Shown here: piece after piece, positions 1 through 8,781 of the stretch
How the letters are laid out: the number at the start of each line of letters is the position of its first letter
How positions within the stretch are numbered: the stretch's first letter is position 1
DNA from: Psychrobacillus sp. BL-248-WT-3
GTDB lineage: Bacteria > Bacillota > Bacilli > Bacillales_A > Planococcaceae
Assembly: GCF_012843435.1 (NCBI RefSeq)
Contig: NZ_JABAFC010000004.1
Span: forward strand, 62,001 to 126,000
Direction: 5' to 3'
Length of the DNA: 64,000 nt
Translations under genes and position numbers: made by a program
The notes under the pieces: generated by a model
The model's database searches: none
What the model was told of the DNA's origin: nothing
The model's input: the letters and a program-made list of their open reading frames with translations, nothing else

Positions 1-1936
1 TATTTTGACAAATTTCTACCGACAAGGTTTCTAAAGGCGCTGTGGTTGACCAAATATCAAACGGTCTATATGTTGTCTGAAGCACCTTTAAGATATCGCT
101 TATTGGGTTACCAATTAACTTAATTTCTCTTCCTTTGCTATTTAATGTCTGGAATGCCATTAGCGAAGACAATAGAGAGGTAGGATAAAGTGTAATTTCC
201 TCTGCAAAAGTGGAAATAGTATTTTCAGCTAGTTGAAGCATGTCTGGATTGTCGGTAATTTTAGCTAACCTCCAAAACTGCCAAGCGATTGTCCCGTTCC
301 CAGCAGGAATAATTTGATCCATAATTATTTTTTCTCGAACAATTAGTTTTTCTCCACGCGTACTCGTAAAATAAAATCCACCATTTACTTCATCTTTAAA
401 GTTGTCCATGATCTCTGAGGCTATCTGTTTTGCCTTCTCTAAATACTCTTCCTCATCCGTTGCTTCATAAAGCTCAACATATGCCCACAACAAATTTGCA
501 TAATCATCCAAATAAGCAACGTTCTTCGCTTCACCATCTCTATAAGTTGCGTATAAAACGTTTTCCTTAATAAGATGATTTTCAATAAATTGCAAAGCTC
601 TTTTTGCAGAGCTTATAAAGTGAGGATTCGTAAAAGCTGCTCCAGCTTTGGCGAGAGCGGCAGCCATTAATCCATTCCATGAGGTAATTATTTTGTCGTC
701 AATATGTGGGTAGGGCCTGTTCTGACGATGCTCTAATAGAATAGCTTTAGAAGCATCTAATCGTTCTTCCAATTCATCCTCCGATATATTAAATTCCTCT
801 AGAATAGAAGCAATATCAGTATAGATTAAATTAGGTATATTTCTTCCATCAAAATTACCTTCTTCTGTAATATCATAGGATCTTGCAAAAAGTGTACCTT
901 CATCCTCACCCAAGACTTGTATTACTTCCTGAAAAGACCAAACATAATAAGTTCCTTCTTCACCTTCACTGTCCGCATCAATTGCAGAATAGAATGGACC
1001 TTCGGGATGAGTCATTTCTCGTTCAACAAATTTAACAGTGTTGTATACGACTTCTTCATACTGAGGGATTCTAGTAATTTGATAAGCCTCCGTATATGCC
1101 ATTAAAAGTAATGCCTGGTCGTAGAGCATTTTCTCAAAATGTGGAGTAAGCCACATTTCATCCGTTGAGTATCTAGCAAATCCACCACCAAGATGATCGG
1201 AAATTCCACCACGAGCAATACCGTCCAATGTAATTTCAACCATATGAAGGGCATCATCCTCATTAGTTTCATGATAATACCTCATTAAAAAGAGCAGCTG
1301 TAGAGGGGAGGGAAACTTAGGTTCTTTACCGAAGCCTCCGTGCTGAGAATCGAACATACCAGCTAACTGATGAAAGGCAGTTTCTATTATATTTGGCTCT
1401 ATAGCTGTATGGTTGTTAGTTGTATTAGTTACTTGAAAGGCTTCTATTAGTTTTTCACTTACTTCTTCTAGTTGATCAAATTCATTTTCATATGCTTTAT
1501 GTAAGCGAGGCAATAAATCTAACAGTCCGGGTTTCCCGTATTTTTGTTCCTTTGGAAAATAGGTTCCCGCGTAAAAAGGCTTTTGGTCAGGCGTTAGAAA
1601 AACATGGAGTGGCCAGCCGCTTTCTCCAGTTAGCATTTGACAAATAGTCATATATATCGAGTCAATATCCGGTCTTTCTTCACGATCTACTTTAATCGAT
1701 ATGAAATGCTTATTTAATATGTCAGCGACCTCTTGATCCTTGAACGATTCTCTTTCCATTACGTGACACCAGTGGCATGTACTATAGCCAATGCTTACAA
1801 ACAGAGGCTTGTTTTCCTTGTGAGCTTTTTCAAAAGCTTCCTCTCCCCATGGAAACCAATCAACAGGATTATTGGCATGCTGAAGTAAATAGGGAGATTT
1901 TTCTTTGGATAATCTATTGTGACATTGTGACGACAT
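1..1936 (-). CDS. yyaL: DUF255 / thioredoxin-like domain protein (YyaL family), 3' end cut off by window
   Basis: The reverse strand reads open from an ATG at 1936 to the window edge (about 645 residues, no stop), so the C-terminus is missing. The N-terminus carries the family's signature: [15 protein letters not shown] near residue 13, a thioredoxin-like active site CHWCH near residue 48, and KVDREERPD shortly after. The middle has [10 protein letters not shown] and a (alpha/alpha)6-barrel-like region with [10 protein letters not shown] and TSWNGLM motifs typical of spermatogenesis-associated protein 20/YyaL homologues. The start at 1936 is preferred over the ATG at 1942 because AAAGTGGG lies about 7 nt upstream of it. 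The biochemical role of the family is not settled; a thiol-disulphide or sugar-related function is only inferred. Full-length relatives are about 680 residues. Confidence 0.92.
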   Translation of the reverse strand, partial: MSSQCHNRLSKEKSPYLLQHANNPVDWFPWGEEAFEKAHKENKPLFVSIGYSTCHWCHVMERESFKDQEVADILNKHFISIKVDREERPDIDSIYMTICQMLTGESGWPLHVFLTPDQKPFYAGTYFPKEQKYGKPGLLDLLPRLHKAYENEFDQLEEVSEKLIEAFQVTNTTNNHTAIEPNIIETAFHQLAGMFDSQHGGFGKEPKFPSPLQLLFLMRYYHETNEDDALHMVEITLDGIARGGISDHLGGGFARYSTDEMWLTPHFEKMLYDQALLLMAYTEAYQITRIPQYEEVVYNTVKFVEREMTHPEGPFYSAIDADSEGEEGTYYVWSFQEVIQVLGEDEGTLFARSYDITEEGNFDGRNIPNLIYTDIASILEEFNISEDELEERLDASKAILLEHRQNRPYPHIDDKIITSWNGLMAAALAKAGAAFTNPHFISSAKRALQFIENHLIKENVLYATYRDGEAKNVAYLDDYANLLWAYVELYEATDEEEYLEKAKQIASEIMDNFKDEVNGGFYFTSTRGEKLIVREKIIMDQIIPAGNGTIAWQFWRLAKITDNPDMLQLAENTISTFAEEITLYPTSLLSSLMAFQTLNSKGREIKLIGNPISDILKVLQTTYRPFDIWSTTAPLETLSVEICQN

Positions 1937-1942
1937 GAACAT

Positions 1943-2147
1943 CCCACTTTCTGTCTTTAAATGATATTAAATACTTTACCCTTACTGCTAATTAGTTACT
2001 CTTTATTTGTTGAAAATATCTCTAGTATAGATGAATTTTAGTGGCATCAATTTCATAATTTTTCTATGTAAATAAAGCGAAACTTTATAGAAAATAAAAT
2101 GACTAAAGTCTTTTAATAACTTATAGGAGCTAAGTTTTATTGATGAA
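1943..2147. other. intergenic, no gene seen
   Basis: AT-rich upstream region of the yyaL-like gene. All frames are broken by stops and I see no convincing terminator or RNA structure. Confidence 0.4.
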
Positions 2148-2190
2148 GAAAAAAAGAATCCTGTTTACGCTTAGGTAAACAGGATTCTTT
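2148..2190 (-). terminator. Rho-independent terminator of the small membrane protein gene
   Basis: A perfect 16-bp inverted repeat (AAAGAATCCTGTTTAC, 6-nt loop, and its complement) is followed on the minus strand by a run of seven T. It starts 7 nt after the stop codon of the 58-codon gene read from 2374. Confidence 0.85.
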
Positions 2191-2197
2191 ACAATTG

Positions 2198-2374
2198 CTA
2201 AATACTTACGCCGAGTGACACAAGTAAATAGTTGAGGGATACGATTGCTACAGATATGTGCAATAAAACCGTTAACCAGTTTTTTTGTGTCCCTTGAAAG
2301 TCTTGTACTAGCATAGCTACTGACCATATAAAAATAAATAGGTAAGCAAACTGTAATAGTATAGCTGGCAACAT
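2198..2374 (-). CDS. 58-residue hydrophobic membrane peptide, unknown function
   Basis: A short frame begins with ATG at 2374, 6 nt behind a strong AGAGGAGGT ribosome binding site, and ends with TAG at 2198-2200 just before a perfect terminator. The product starts MLPAILLQFAYLFIF and has two hydrophobic stretches (about residues 3-23 and 35-55) joined by a polar turn QDFQGTQKNW, so it should form a two-helix membrane hairpin. The combination of ribosome binding site, hydrophobic pattern and dedicated terminator is the evidence that it is real. I do not recognise a family; small two-helix proteins of this kind are common in Bacillales and often uncharacterised. It stands alone between yyaL and guaC. 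Confidence 0.7.
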   Translation of the reverse strand: MLPAILLQFAYLFIFIWSVAMLVQDFQGTQKNWLTVLLHISVAIVSLNYLLVSLGVSI

Positions 2375-2390
2375 AATAAAAACCTCCTCT

Positions 2391-2600
2391 CTCTTAACAT
2401 ATGAAATAGATTAGTAATGGATTCCGCTCGTGCCTGTCTACAAAATAATTTCTTAATTCACACGAGTAGGCACTATTTGATTTACGGGTTAGTTATAAAC
2501 CTTTTTATTTACTATATATCGCTCCTTCACGTTATTTTCATGCCCTTTCATACAAATGCTCCTATGTCTTCGTTCCTAATATTCATGTTTTTCTCTAAAA
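2391..2600. other. intergenic upstream of guaC, no gene supported
   Basis: A 63-codon frame starting with ATG at 2417 has no ribosome binding site and low-complexity hydrophobic content, so I do not call it. The stretch holds short complementary segments (CTCGTG at 2427 with CACGAG at 2461; GTGCCT at 2430 with AGGCAC at 2468) that could pair in alternative ways, but no T-run follows. Confidence 0.35.
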
Positions 2601-2604
2601 GTCT

Positions 2605-2633
2605 TTGACAAGAGTGGAGAAATCATGTAAATT
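2605..2633 (+). promoter_or_regulatory. sigma-A promoter for guaC
   Basis: TTGACA at 2605-2610 and TAAATT at 2628-2633 are 17 bp apart, which places the transcription start near 2640, about 58 nt before the guaC start codon. Confidence 0.5.
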
Positions 2634-2638
2634 ATCAA

Positions 2639-2683
2639 ATGGGCGAACAATTACCTTAGTTTTTAATATAAATATTCGTGTTT
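2639..2683 (+). promoter_or_regulatory. possible PurR operator (pair of PurBox-like half sites)
   Basis: GGCGAACAAT at 2642-2651 matches the core CGAACWWT of the Bacillus PurBox. A poorer inverted copy lies at 2671-2683 (ATATTCGTG). The gap is 19 bp against 16-17 in B. subtilis, and the right box matches weakly. guaC (yumD) belongs to the PurR regulon in B. subtilis, so the position is sensible, but the call is tentative. Confidence 0.3.
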
Positions 2684-2697
2684 GGGAGTGTTGAGGC

Positions 2698-3681
2698 GTG
2701 GAAAACGTATTTGATTATGAGGATATTCAATTAATTCCTGCGAAATGTGTGGTTAACAGTCGTTCGGAATGTGATACGACAGTTTCGTTAGGTGGGTATA
2801 AATTTAAATTACCGGTAGTCCCTGCAAACATGCAAACAATTATAGACGAAAAAATAGCTTTGTATTTAGCTGAAAAAGGATACTTTTATATCATGCACCG
2901 ATTTCAGCCAGAAAAGCGTATAGATTTTATTAAGGATATGCAATCTAAAGGCTTGATTGCTTCGATAAGTGTCGGTGTCAAAGAGGAAGAATATCATTTC
3001 ATAGAGGAATTAGCGAGCAAGTCATTAGTGCCTGAATTTATTACAATAGATATTGCACATGGTCATTCTAATGCCGTGATTAATATGATTAAGCATATTA
3101 AAAGTTATTTGCCAAAAAGCTTTGTGATTGCAGGAAATGTAGGAACTCCAGAGGCTGTACGGGAGTTAGAAAATGCTGGAGCAGACGCTACTAAAGTTGG
3201 GATTGGACCAGGTAAGGTTTGTATTACAAAGATTAAAACAGGCTTTGGAACTGGTGGATGGCAGTTAGCTGCATTACGCTGGTGTGCAAAAGCTGCTAGT
3301 AAACCAATCATAGCGGATGGCGGTATTCGTACACATGGCGATATAGCTAAATCTGTTCGATTTGGTGCATCCATGGTAATGGTCGGTTCACTTTTTGCTG
3401 GTCATGAGGAATCTCCTGGAGTTACGATTGAAAAAGATGGAAAACGTTTTAAAGAATACTTCGGATCTGCTTCTGAATTTCAAAAAGGCGAGAAGAAAAA
3501 CGTCGAAGGTAAAAAAATGTTCGTCGAGCATAAAGGACATCTTGAGGATACTTTAAGAGAAATGGAGCAGGATTTACAATCTTCCATTTCGTATGCAGGC
3601 GGAAACAAATTGGACGCTATTCGTAATGTAGATTATGTCGTTGTGAAAAACTCCATTTTTAATGGAGATAAGGTATATTAA
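2698..3681 (+). CDS. guaC: GMP reductase
   Basis: The 327-residue product reduces GMP to IMP with NADPH, returning guanine nucleotides to the purine pool in the cytosol. The sequence is a full-length IMPDH/GMPR TIM barrel: [17 protein letters not shown] at the N-terminus, the catalytic cysteine loop [11 protein letters not shown] near residue 170, and the phosphate-binding [18 protein letters not shown] near residue 205. It lacks the CBS pair of IMP dehydrogenase, and the length equals the bacterial GuaC2 type (about 326). Translation starts at a GTG (2698) behind GGGAGTG. It is monocistronic, with its own promoter upstream and a strong bidirectional terminator downstream. Confidence 0.95.
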   Translation: MENVFDYEDIQLIPAKCVVNSRSECDTTVSLGGYKFKLPVVPANMQTIIDEKIALYLAEKGYFYIMHRFQPEKRIDFIKDMQSKGLIASISVGVKEEEYHFIEELASKSLVPEFITIDIAHGHSNAVINMIKHIKSYLPKSFVIAGNVGTPEAVRELENAGADATKVGIGPGKVCITKIKTGFGTGGWQLAALRWCAKAASKPIIADGGIRTHGDIAKSVRFGASMVMVGSLFAGHEESPGVTIEKDGKRFKEYFGSASEFQKGEKKNVEGKKMFVEHKGHLEDTLREMEQDLQSSISYAGGNKLDAIRNVDYVVVKNSIFNGDKVY

Positions 3682-3685
3682 TTTT

Positions 3686-3733
3686 AAAAAAAGGACTGCA
3701 CAGTGAATTAAACTGAGCAGTCCTTTTAAATTT
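3686..3733. terminator. bidirectional terminator between guaC and glcD
   Basis: The stem AAAAGGACTGC/GCAGTCCTTTT has an inner CAGT/ACTG extension. It has T-rich tails on both strands (TTTTAAATTT forward, seven T in reverse), so it can end both convergent genes. Confidence 0.85.
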
Positions 3734-3797
3734 ACTCGAAAGCATATATTACTACTTTCTACTAATTATTCGTGTTATTACATAAAAATACGAAGAA

Positions 3798-5162
3798 CTA
3801 AATAAATATTTTCCCAGGGTTTAAAATTCCATTTGGATCAAATAATAATTTAATAGACTTCATTAGCTCCACTGCCTCACCATGCTCCTTAAGCTGGTAT
3901 TTCATTTTACCGACTCCAACTCCGTGCTCCCCTGTACAACTGCCACCTAAGTCTATTGCTTTTAAAGCAATCTGATCATTTGTATACTTGGCTTTTGCTA
4001 CTTCTGTTGTATCGTTAGGGTCGTACATGACCATCGTGTGGAAATTACCATCACCAACATGTCCGAAGACGCCACCTAGGAGACCACTTTCCTCTATTAG
4101 CGTGCGACCAAAAACGACCATTTCTGCTAGCTTAGAGATAGGCACACATGCGTCAGCTCCAGTGTTATCTTTTCCTTTAATATGCTTATAGGCATAAGAG
4201 AGCTCATGACGAGCCTTCCAAATGTCAGCTCGGTCTTTTGGGGAATTGGCGCGCTCCCAATTGCTGCATCCTAAATCCTTCATTAACTCTTCAACTACTG
4301 TTGCTTCTTCTTCCACGATATTCGGAGTACCTGCAAATTCAAAGAATAGAGAGTGCTCTTCTGGGAATCCATAATCCCCATATACATTTACTTGTTTTAT
4401 ACTTTCAGCATCTACTAATTCCATTCTAAGTACCGGAATCCCACACGATAAAACTGCTTGAGCAGCTTCTGCACAGCTCCCAGGTGTTTCAAATGTACAA
4501 CGAGCAGCAATCACTTTCTCTGGAATACCGTGGAGTTTTAAAGTAACCTTTGTAATTACTCCTAACGTTCCTTCTGATCCAGCCATAATTCCATTTAAGT
4601 TATAGCCTGAGGAAGATTTTTTTGCCTTGGATCCTGTATGAATAACGGTACCATTTGCTAGAACAACTTCTAAATCTAAAATTTGATCTCTCATTGAGCC
4701 GTATCGTACAGCGGTCGTTCCACTTGCATTATTTGCGACCATCCCTCCAATGGAGGCATCAGCACCAGGATCAATTGGAAAGTATAGACCGTGCTTATTA
4801 ACAAAATGGTTTAGCTGTAGACGAGTGATACCTGGCTCCACAGTAACCATCATATCCTCAGGATTAAATTCTATTATTTTTTTCATATTATCAAAACTAA
4901 TAGAAATCCCCTTGTGAATTGGAATAGCTTGACCTTCAAGGCCAGAACCAGCGCCATATGGAGTAACAGGTACTTTATGTTCATTAGCTATTTTAAGAAC
5001 GGTCACAATGTCCTCTACACTATCCGGGAACAATACAAAATCTGGCTCCACAAAAGGGTGGGAGGATTCATCTCGACTATGTCTATATAATTCTGATTCA
5101 CTTTTACTTATTTTCTCTTTTCCTAGTACCTCTTCAAATTGGTCAAATAGATGTGCTTCCAT
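3798..5162 (-). CDS. glcD: FAD-linked 2-hydroxyacid oxidase, GlcD type (glycolate or D-lactate dehydrogenase)
   Basis: The 454-residue protein belongs to the VAO/PCMH flavoprotein family that oxidises D-2-hydroxyacids such as glycolate or D-lactate. The FAD domain shows VTPYGAGSGLEGQAIP and GGMVANNASG; the C-terminal substrate domain ends with GGSCTGEHGVGVGKM and FDPNGILNPGKIF, all standard for GlcD. The ATG at 5162 is chosen because AGGAGG sits 10 nt upstream; a TTG at 5171 is too close to it. No glcE or iron-sulphur glcF partner is next to it, so it may act alone, as D-lactate dehydrogenases of this type do. It is divergent from a FadR-type regulator and TRAP transporter genes, which suggests that it oxidises the imported acid. 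The exact substrate cannot be read from sequence. Confidence 0.9.
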   Translation of the reverse strand: MEAHLFDQFEEVLGKEKISKSESELYRHSRDESSHPFVEPDFVLFPDSVEDIVTVLKIANEHKVPVTPYGAGSGLEGQAIPIHKGISISFDNMKKIIEFNPEDMMVTVEPGITRLQLNHFVNKHGLYFPIDPGADASIGGMVANNASGTTAVRYGSMRDQILDLEVVLANGTVIHTGSKAKKSSSGYNLNGIMAGSEGTLGVITKVTLKLHGIPEKVIAARCTFETPGSCAEAAQAVLSCGIPVLRMELVDAESIKQVNVYGDYGFPEEHSLFFEFAGTPNIVEEEATVVEELMKDLGCSNWERANSPKDRADIWKARHELSYAYKHIKGKDNTGADACVPISKLAEMVVFGRTLIEESGLLGGVFGHVGDGNFHTMVMYDPNDTTEVAKAKYTNDQIALKAIDLGGSCTGEHGVGVGKMKYQLKEHGEAVELMKSIKLLFDPNGILNPGKIFI

Positions 5163-5204
5163 AAATGACAATCCTCCTGTATATCTAAAAATTCAAAATA
5201 TTTA

Positions 5205-5233
5205 TTTACAATAATATTAACATAATATATTAT
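5205..5233 (+). promoter_or_regulatory. sigma-A promoter of the gntR-dctPQM-patA operon
   Basis: TTTACA at 5205-5210 and TATTAT at 5228-5233 are separated by 17 bp, in the 105-bp gap between divergent glcD and the regulator. The palindromic operator begins 3 bp after the -10 element. Confidence 0.5.
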
Positions 5234-5236
5234 TCA

Positions 5237-5251
5237 TGTATACAGTATACA
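5237..5251. promoter_or_regulatory. palindromic operator, likely bound by the FadR-type regulator
   Basis: TGTATACAGTATACA is a perfect 15-bp palindrome around one central base. It lies between the -10 box and the ribosome binding site of the adjacent GntR-family gene. FadR-subfamily regulators bind short palindromes of this length, so autoregulation and control of the divergent glcD are inferred. Confidence 0.6.
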
Positions 5252-5267
5252 GGAAGGAGAAATTATT

Positions 5268-5936
5268 TTGAAAAAGCTTTCTCCAAAAGAATCTTTAGCT
5301 GATCAAGCGTTTAATGCATTAAAGGACGCTATCATTAGTGGAAAACTAGCGCAGCAGGAAGAATTACCGGAAGAAAAGCTAGCGTTAGATTTAGGGATTA
5401 GTCGAACTCCCCTGCGTGAAGCTTTAAAAAGATTAGCAGCTGAGGGTCTAGTAGAAGTAAATAAGGCTAAACCGGCTATTGTAGCAACCTTTACAAAAGA
5501 AGACGGGCTACACTATATGGAAATACGTAGATTATTAGAAATATATAATATTGACCAAAATGCAAATTATATTTCCGAGGAGGTATTGTGTGCACTAGAA
5601 GAAAATCTTGTGGAGCAATTAACTTCCATTAAAGAAGAAAGATACAACACGTTTAACGACTTAGATCAACAGTTTCATTTGCTGATTGGAAGTATAGGAC
5701 CCAACAGAAAGCTGGGTGAACTGATAAATGATGCTAATGCTGGAAGTAATCGTGCTTTTCTGATTCTTTCCAATACATTAGAGGTCAGCGCAGAGGAGGC
5801 TTATTATGAGCATGAAGAGATAGTACGGGCACTGAGAGTACAAGATAATGATTTGGCTAAACAACTTATGGCAATTCACCTAGATAATGTAGAAAGAAGA
5901 TTTTTATTATATTTCAATGAGGAGGAAAAGAAATGA
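5268..5936 (+). CDS. GntR-family regulator, FadR subfamily (FCD domain)
   Basis: The 222-residue protein has an N-terminal winged helix (residues about 8-75, with LGISRTPLREALKRLAAEGLV as recognition segment) and a C-terminal all-helical FCD ligand domain. The FCD metal or ligand histidines are visible as DQQFHLLIG, then EHEEIVRAL and MAIHLDNV. Such regulators usually repress and respond to an organic acid. The start is TTG at 5268, 8 nt after GGAAGGAG. The gene overlaps dctP by 4 bp (ATGA) and is divergent from glcD. A perfect palindrome just upstream is the probable operator. The effector is likely a 2-hydroxy or dicarboxylic acid carried by the TRAP transporter; this is inference from context. 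Confidence 0.9.
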   Translation: MKKLSPKESLADQAFNALKDAIISGKLAQQEELPEEKLALDLGISRTPLREALKRLAAEGLVEVNKAKPAIVATFTKEDGLHYMEIRRLLEIYNIDQNANYISEEVLCALEENLVEQLTSIKEERYNTFNDLDQQFHLLIGSIGPNRKLGELINDANAGSNRAFLILSNTLEVSAEEAYYEHEEIVRALRVQDNDLAKQLMAIHLDNVERRFLLYFNEEEKK

Positions 5937-6958
5937 AAAAATTATTAGCTATACTACTGATCACTTTACTTACGTTAAGCGCATGTGGAAGACCATCTAC
6001 AAATACGTCAACGTCTAGCTCAGGGGAGGAGCAAGATCAATATACACTTCGAATTGCATACTTAGTATCGGAGGAGCAATCTACTCATCTAGCTGCTAAG
6101 TCTTTTAAAGAAAAATTGGAGAAAGAATCGGATGGACGTTTAAAAGTTGAACTATATGCAAATGGTCAATTGTATCCTTCCGACCGAGAAGGAATTGAAG
6201 CGGTACAGTTAGGTAATATTGAAATGACTATTCCAGCGGTTGCGCCATTAGCTTCTTTCAATAAAAAGTTTATGGTTTTTGACTTGCCATTTTTGTTTAA
6301 TGATCATGATGCGGCATATCGTGCGCTTGATGGAGAATTAGGAGATCAGCTGCTTGCGGAATTAGAGAGCAATGATATGAAGGGACTTGTTTTTGCTGAA
6401 AATGGATTCCGTCATATGTCTAATAATGAGGGACCGATAGAAGGAATAGCCGATTTAAAGGGTTTAAAGTATCGCACACTAGAAAATCCGGTACATACAG
6501 ACACATTTAAAGCTTTTGGTGCCAATGCCTCTCCATTTGCTTTTGGGGAATTATACACGGCACTGCAACAAAATACATATGAAGCAATGGAATCACCCAT
6601 TTCTTTATATTATACAAACAAGTTTTACGAGGTTCAGGAATACCTAACTTTAACTAGCCACGTCTATGCTGCAACTATTTTGTTGATGAACAATGACTTC
6701 TTTAATAGTTTACCAGACGATTTGCAGGAGCTAGTGCAAACTGCTTCTGAAGAGTATCGAACAGAGCAACGTGAAATTGCCCAAAAGCAAGATGTAGAAT
6801 TTCTTGAGAAATTGAAGCAGGAAGGTATGAAAGTAAATGAATTGACGGAAGAGCAACGTAACGAATTCAAGGACGCAACTCAATCAGTTTATGATAAATA
6901 TGTATCTGAAATCGGGGAAGATCTTGTCAAAATGGCAGAGGAAGCAAACAACCAATAA
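5933..6958 (+). CDS. dctP: TRAP transporter solute-binding lipoprotein, DctP family
   Basis: The 341-residue protein begins with a lipoprotein signal MKKLLAILLITLLTLSACG (lipobox LSAC, cysteine 18), so it is anchored to the outer face of the membrane and delivers substrate to DctQM. The DctP fold is clear: early RIAYLVSEEQSTHLAAKSF, central GLKYRTLENPVH, whose arginine is the conserved residue that binds the substrate carboxylate, and a downstream YEAMESPISLYY segment. Length is typical. The gene overlaps the regulator gene by 4 bp and is followed after 21 nt by dctQ. The ligand is a carboxylate, probably related to the GlcD substrate, but it cannot be named. Confidence 0.93.
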   Translation: MKKLLAILLITLLTLSACGRPSTNTSTSSSGEEQDQYTLRIAYLVSEEQSTHLAAKSFKEKLEKESDGRLKVELYANGQLYPSDREGIEAVQLGNIEMTIPAVAPLASFNKKFMVFDLPFLFNDHDAAYRALDGELGDQLLAELESNDMKGLVFAENGFRHMSNNEGPIEGIADLKGLKYRTLENPVHTDTFKAFGANASPFAFGELYTALQQNTYEAMESPISLYYTNKFYEVQEYLTLTSHVYAATILLMNNDFFNSLPDDLQELVQTASEEYRTEQREIAQKQDVEFLEKLKQEGMKVNELTEEQRNEFKDATQSVYDKYVSEIGEDLVKMAEEANNQ

Positions 6959-6979
6959 TAAAACAGGGGTGAAATGTAT

Positions 6980-7474
6980 ATGCTAAAGAAATTTGCAAGG
7001 TTCGAAGAAATAATGCTAGTACTTTCCCTTGGTTTAATGGTAGCTCTTATTTTTGGTCAAGTAATAGGCCGATATGTCTTCTCCTCCGCACCAAGCTGGA
7101 CCGAAGAAATGGCTCGGTATATTCATATATTTCAAGTATGGATAGGTGCAAGTTATGCAGTTAAGTTAAGACAGCACATTCGTGTGGAAGCATTTATCAC
7201 CCGCTTCCACGGCGTTTTTCGTCAGGAGCTTGAGATTTTATCGATAGTAATTTGGTTTGTAATGGCACTGTTTTTAGCTGTGTTTGGTACAGAACTTGTT
7301 TTAAGTAGTATTAATCATGGACAGCTGGCTCCAGCTATGCAAATACCAATTTGGATTCCATATTTAGCTATACCACTTGGTGGGATTGGGATGGCTATTC
7401 GGTTAGTCATTCAAGTAAAAGAAGTAATACAAGGCAATTACGACAAACCAAAGGATGAGGAGATTATGCTATGA
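6980..7474 (+). CDS. dctQ: TRAP transporter small membrane subunit, DctQ family
   Basis: The 164-residue protein has four hydrophobic helices and the DctQ pattern FGQVIGRYVFSSAPSWTEEMARY with HIRVEAF further on. It pairs with DctM to form the membrane part of the sodium-driven TRAP uptake system. I prefer the ATG at 6980 because AGGGGTGA (6965-6972) ends 7 nt upstream; the ATG at 6974 would be only 1 nt away. The reading frame overlaps dctM by 4 bp (ATGA), which implies translational coupling. Confidence 0.9.
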   Translation: MLKKFARFEEIMLVLSLGLMVALIFGQVIGRYVFSSAPSWTEEMARYIHIFQVWIGASYAVKLRQHIRVEAFITRFHGVFRQELEILSIVIWFVMALFLAVFGTELVLSSINHGQLAPAMQIPIWIPYLAIPLGGIGMAIRLVIQVKEVIQGNYDKPKDEEIML

Positions 7475-8760
7475 CGGTAGCTCTTTTGTTCGGTACTTTG
7501 TTTATCTGCCTATTAATCGGAGTTCCCATCGCCATCTCCTTAGGTGTTTCTGCACTAGTTGCCATTTATTTCGGTTCTAATCTTCCACTCGGTATTATAG
7601 CCCAAAAAGCTTTTACATCCTTGGATTCATTCCCGCTATTAGCAATCCCTTTCTTTATGCTAGCTGGAGTATTAATGAGTAAAGGGGGAGTTTCCAAAAG
7701 ATTGCTGGACGTAGCTACTGCTTTAGTAGGTTGGGTAGTAGGGGGATTGTCTTTAGTAACCATAGTAGCATCCATGTTTTTTGCCGCTATTTCGGGATCA
7801 GGACCTGCAACGGTAGCAGCAATTGGTGGTTTTATGATTCCTGAAATGAAAAACAAAAAGTATGACGGCGGGTTCGCGGCTTCTGTATCTGCTTCAGCAG
7901 GATCTATAGGCGTAATTATTCCACCTAGTATTCCATTTGTGTTGTATGGGGTAATAGGAAGTGTATCTGTAGGAAGCATGTTCCTAGCAGGGATATTACC
8001 AGGTATTATTATTGGTATAGGTTTAATGATCACTGCGTATGTTATTGCTAAAAAACGTGGCTATAAGTCCGAGGGAAGTGCACGCTTCTCGTTTAAGGAT
8101 GTGTTAAAAGCTACATACGATGCCAAGTGGGCATTGCTTATCCCAGTTATTATTTTGGGTGGGATTTATGGGGGCTTCTTTTCGCCAACGGAAGCTGCAG
8201 TAGTTGCAGTAGTCTACGCTTTAATTATCGGCTTGTTTGTTTACAAGGAGCTTACGTGGAAATCGGTATTTGAATGCTTCCGTGAAGCAGTCGTTATTAA
8301 TGCTACTACGATGATTATTATTGGTCTTTCCGTATCCTTTGCATATTTCATGACTTTAGAACAGGTGCCCAATGATATTTCTTCTTTCTTGACTGAATTA
8401 TCTACCAATCCAATTGTCATTTTACTAGCTATTAATATCATACTATTAATAGTAGGAATGTTTATCGATACAATATCTGCTTTAGTCATCCTAACACCAA
8501 TTCTTTTGCCGATTGTTATTGCAGTCGGTGTCGACCCCATTCATTTTGGGGTAATATTAGTTGCTAACTTAGCAATTGGTTTTATCACACCACCTCTTGG
8601 AGTAAACCTATTTGTAGCTTCTAGTGTTGGTAATGTGAAGTTTGAAAGAATAGTAATGGCCATTATCCCATTTTTGTTCAGCATGATTGTTTGCTTAATC
8701 CTTATCACCTTCTTACCGAGTTTATCTTTATGGCTTCCGAGTATTCTAAGTAATAAATAA
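7471..8760 (+). CDS. dctM: TRAP transporter large permease subunit, DctM family
   Basis: This 429-residue, very hydrophobic protein has about 12 membrane segments and is the transport channel of the TRAP system. Family signatures are visible: LLIGVPIAISLG near the N-terminus, AAISGSGPATVAAIGG near residue 110, IIPPSIPFVLYG near residue 150, and FITPPLGVNLFVAS near residue 370. The length equals typical DctM. It overlaps dctQ by 4 bp and is followed after 21 nt by the aminotransferase gene, within the same operon as the regulator. Confidence 0.94.
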   Translation: MTVALLFGTLFICLLIGVPIAISLGVSALVAIYFGSNLPLGIIAQKAFTSLDSFPLLAIPFFMLAGVLMSKGGVSKRLLDVATALVGWVVGGLSLVTIVASMFFAAISGSGPATVAAIGGFMIPEMKNKKYDGGFAASVSASAGSIGVIIPPSIPFVLYGVIGSVSVGSMFLAGILPGIIIGIGLMITAYVIAKKRGYKSEGSARFSFKDVLKATYDAKWALLIPVIILGGIYGGFFSPTEAAVVAVVYALIIGLFVYKELTWKSVFECFREAVVINATTMIIIGLSVSFAYFMTLEQVPNDISSFLTELSTNPIVILLAINIILLIVGMFIDTISALVILTPILLPIVIAVGVDPIHFGVILVANLAIGFITPPLGVNLFVASSVGNVKFERIVMAIIPFLFSMIVCLILITFLPSLSLWLPSILSNK

Positions 8761-8781
8761 TTGTGAAAGAAGGGTAATTAT

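Noticed and set aside
2427-2473. Alternative pairing segments that could suggest a riboswitch
   Set aside because: Stems are only six bases, lie upstream of the likely promoter and have no terminator or aptamer pattern.
2417-2608. 63-codon forward frame upstream of guaC
   Set aside because: No ribosome binding site, low-complexity hydrophobic content, and it overlaps the guaC promoter.
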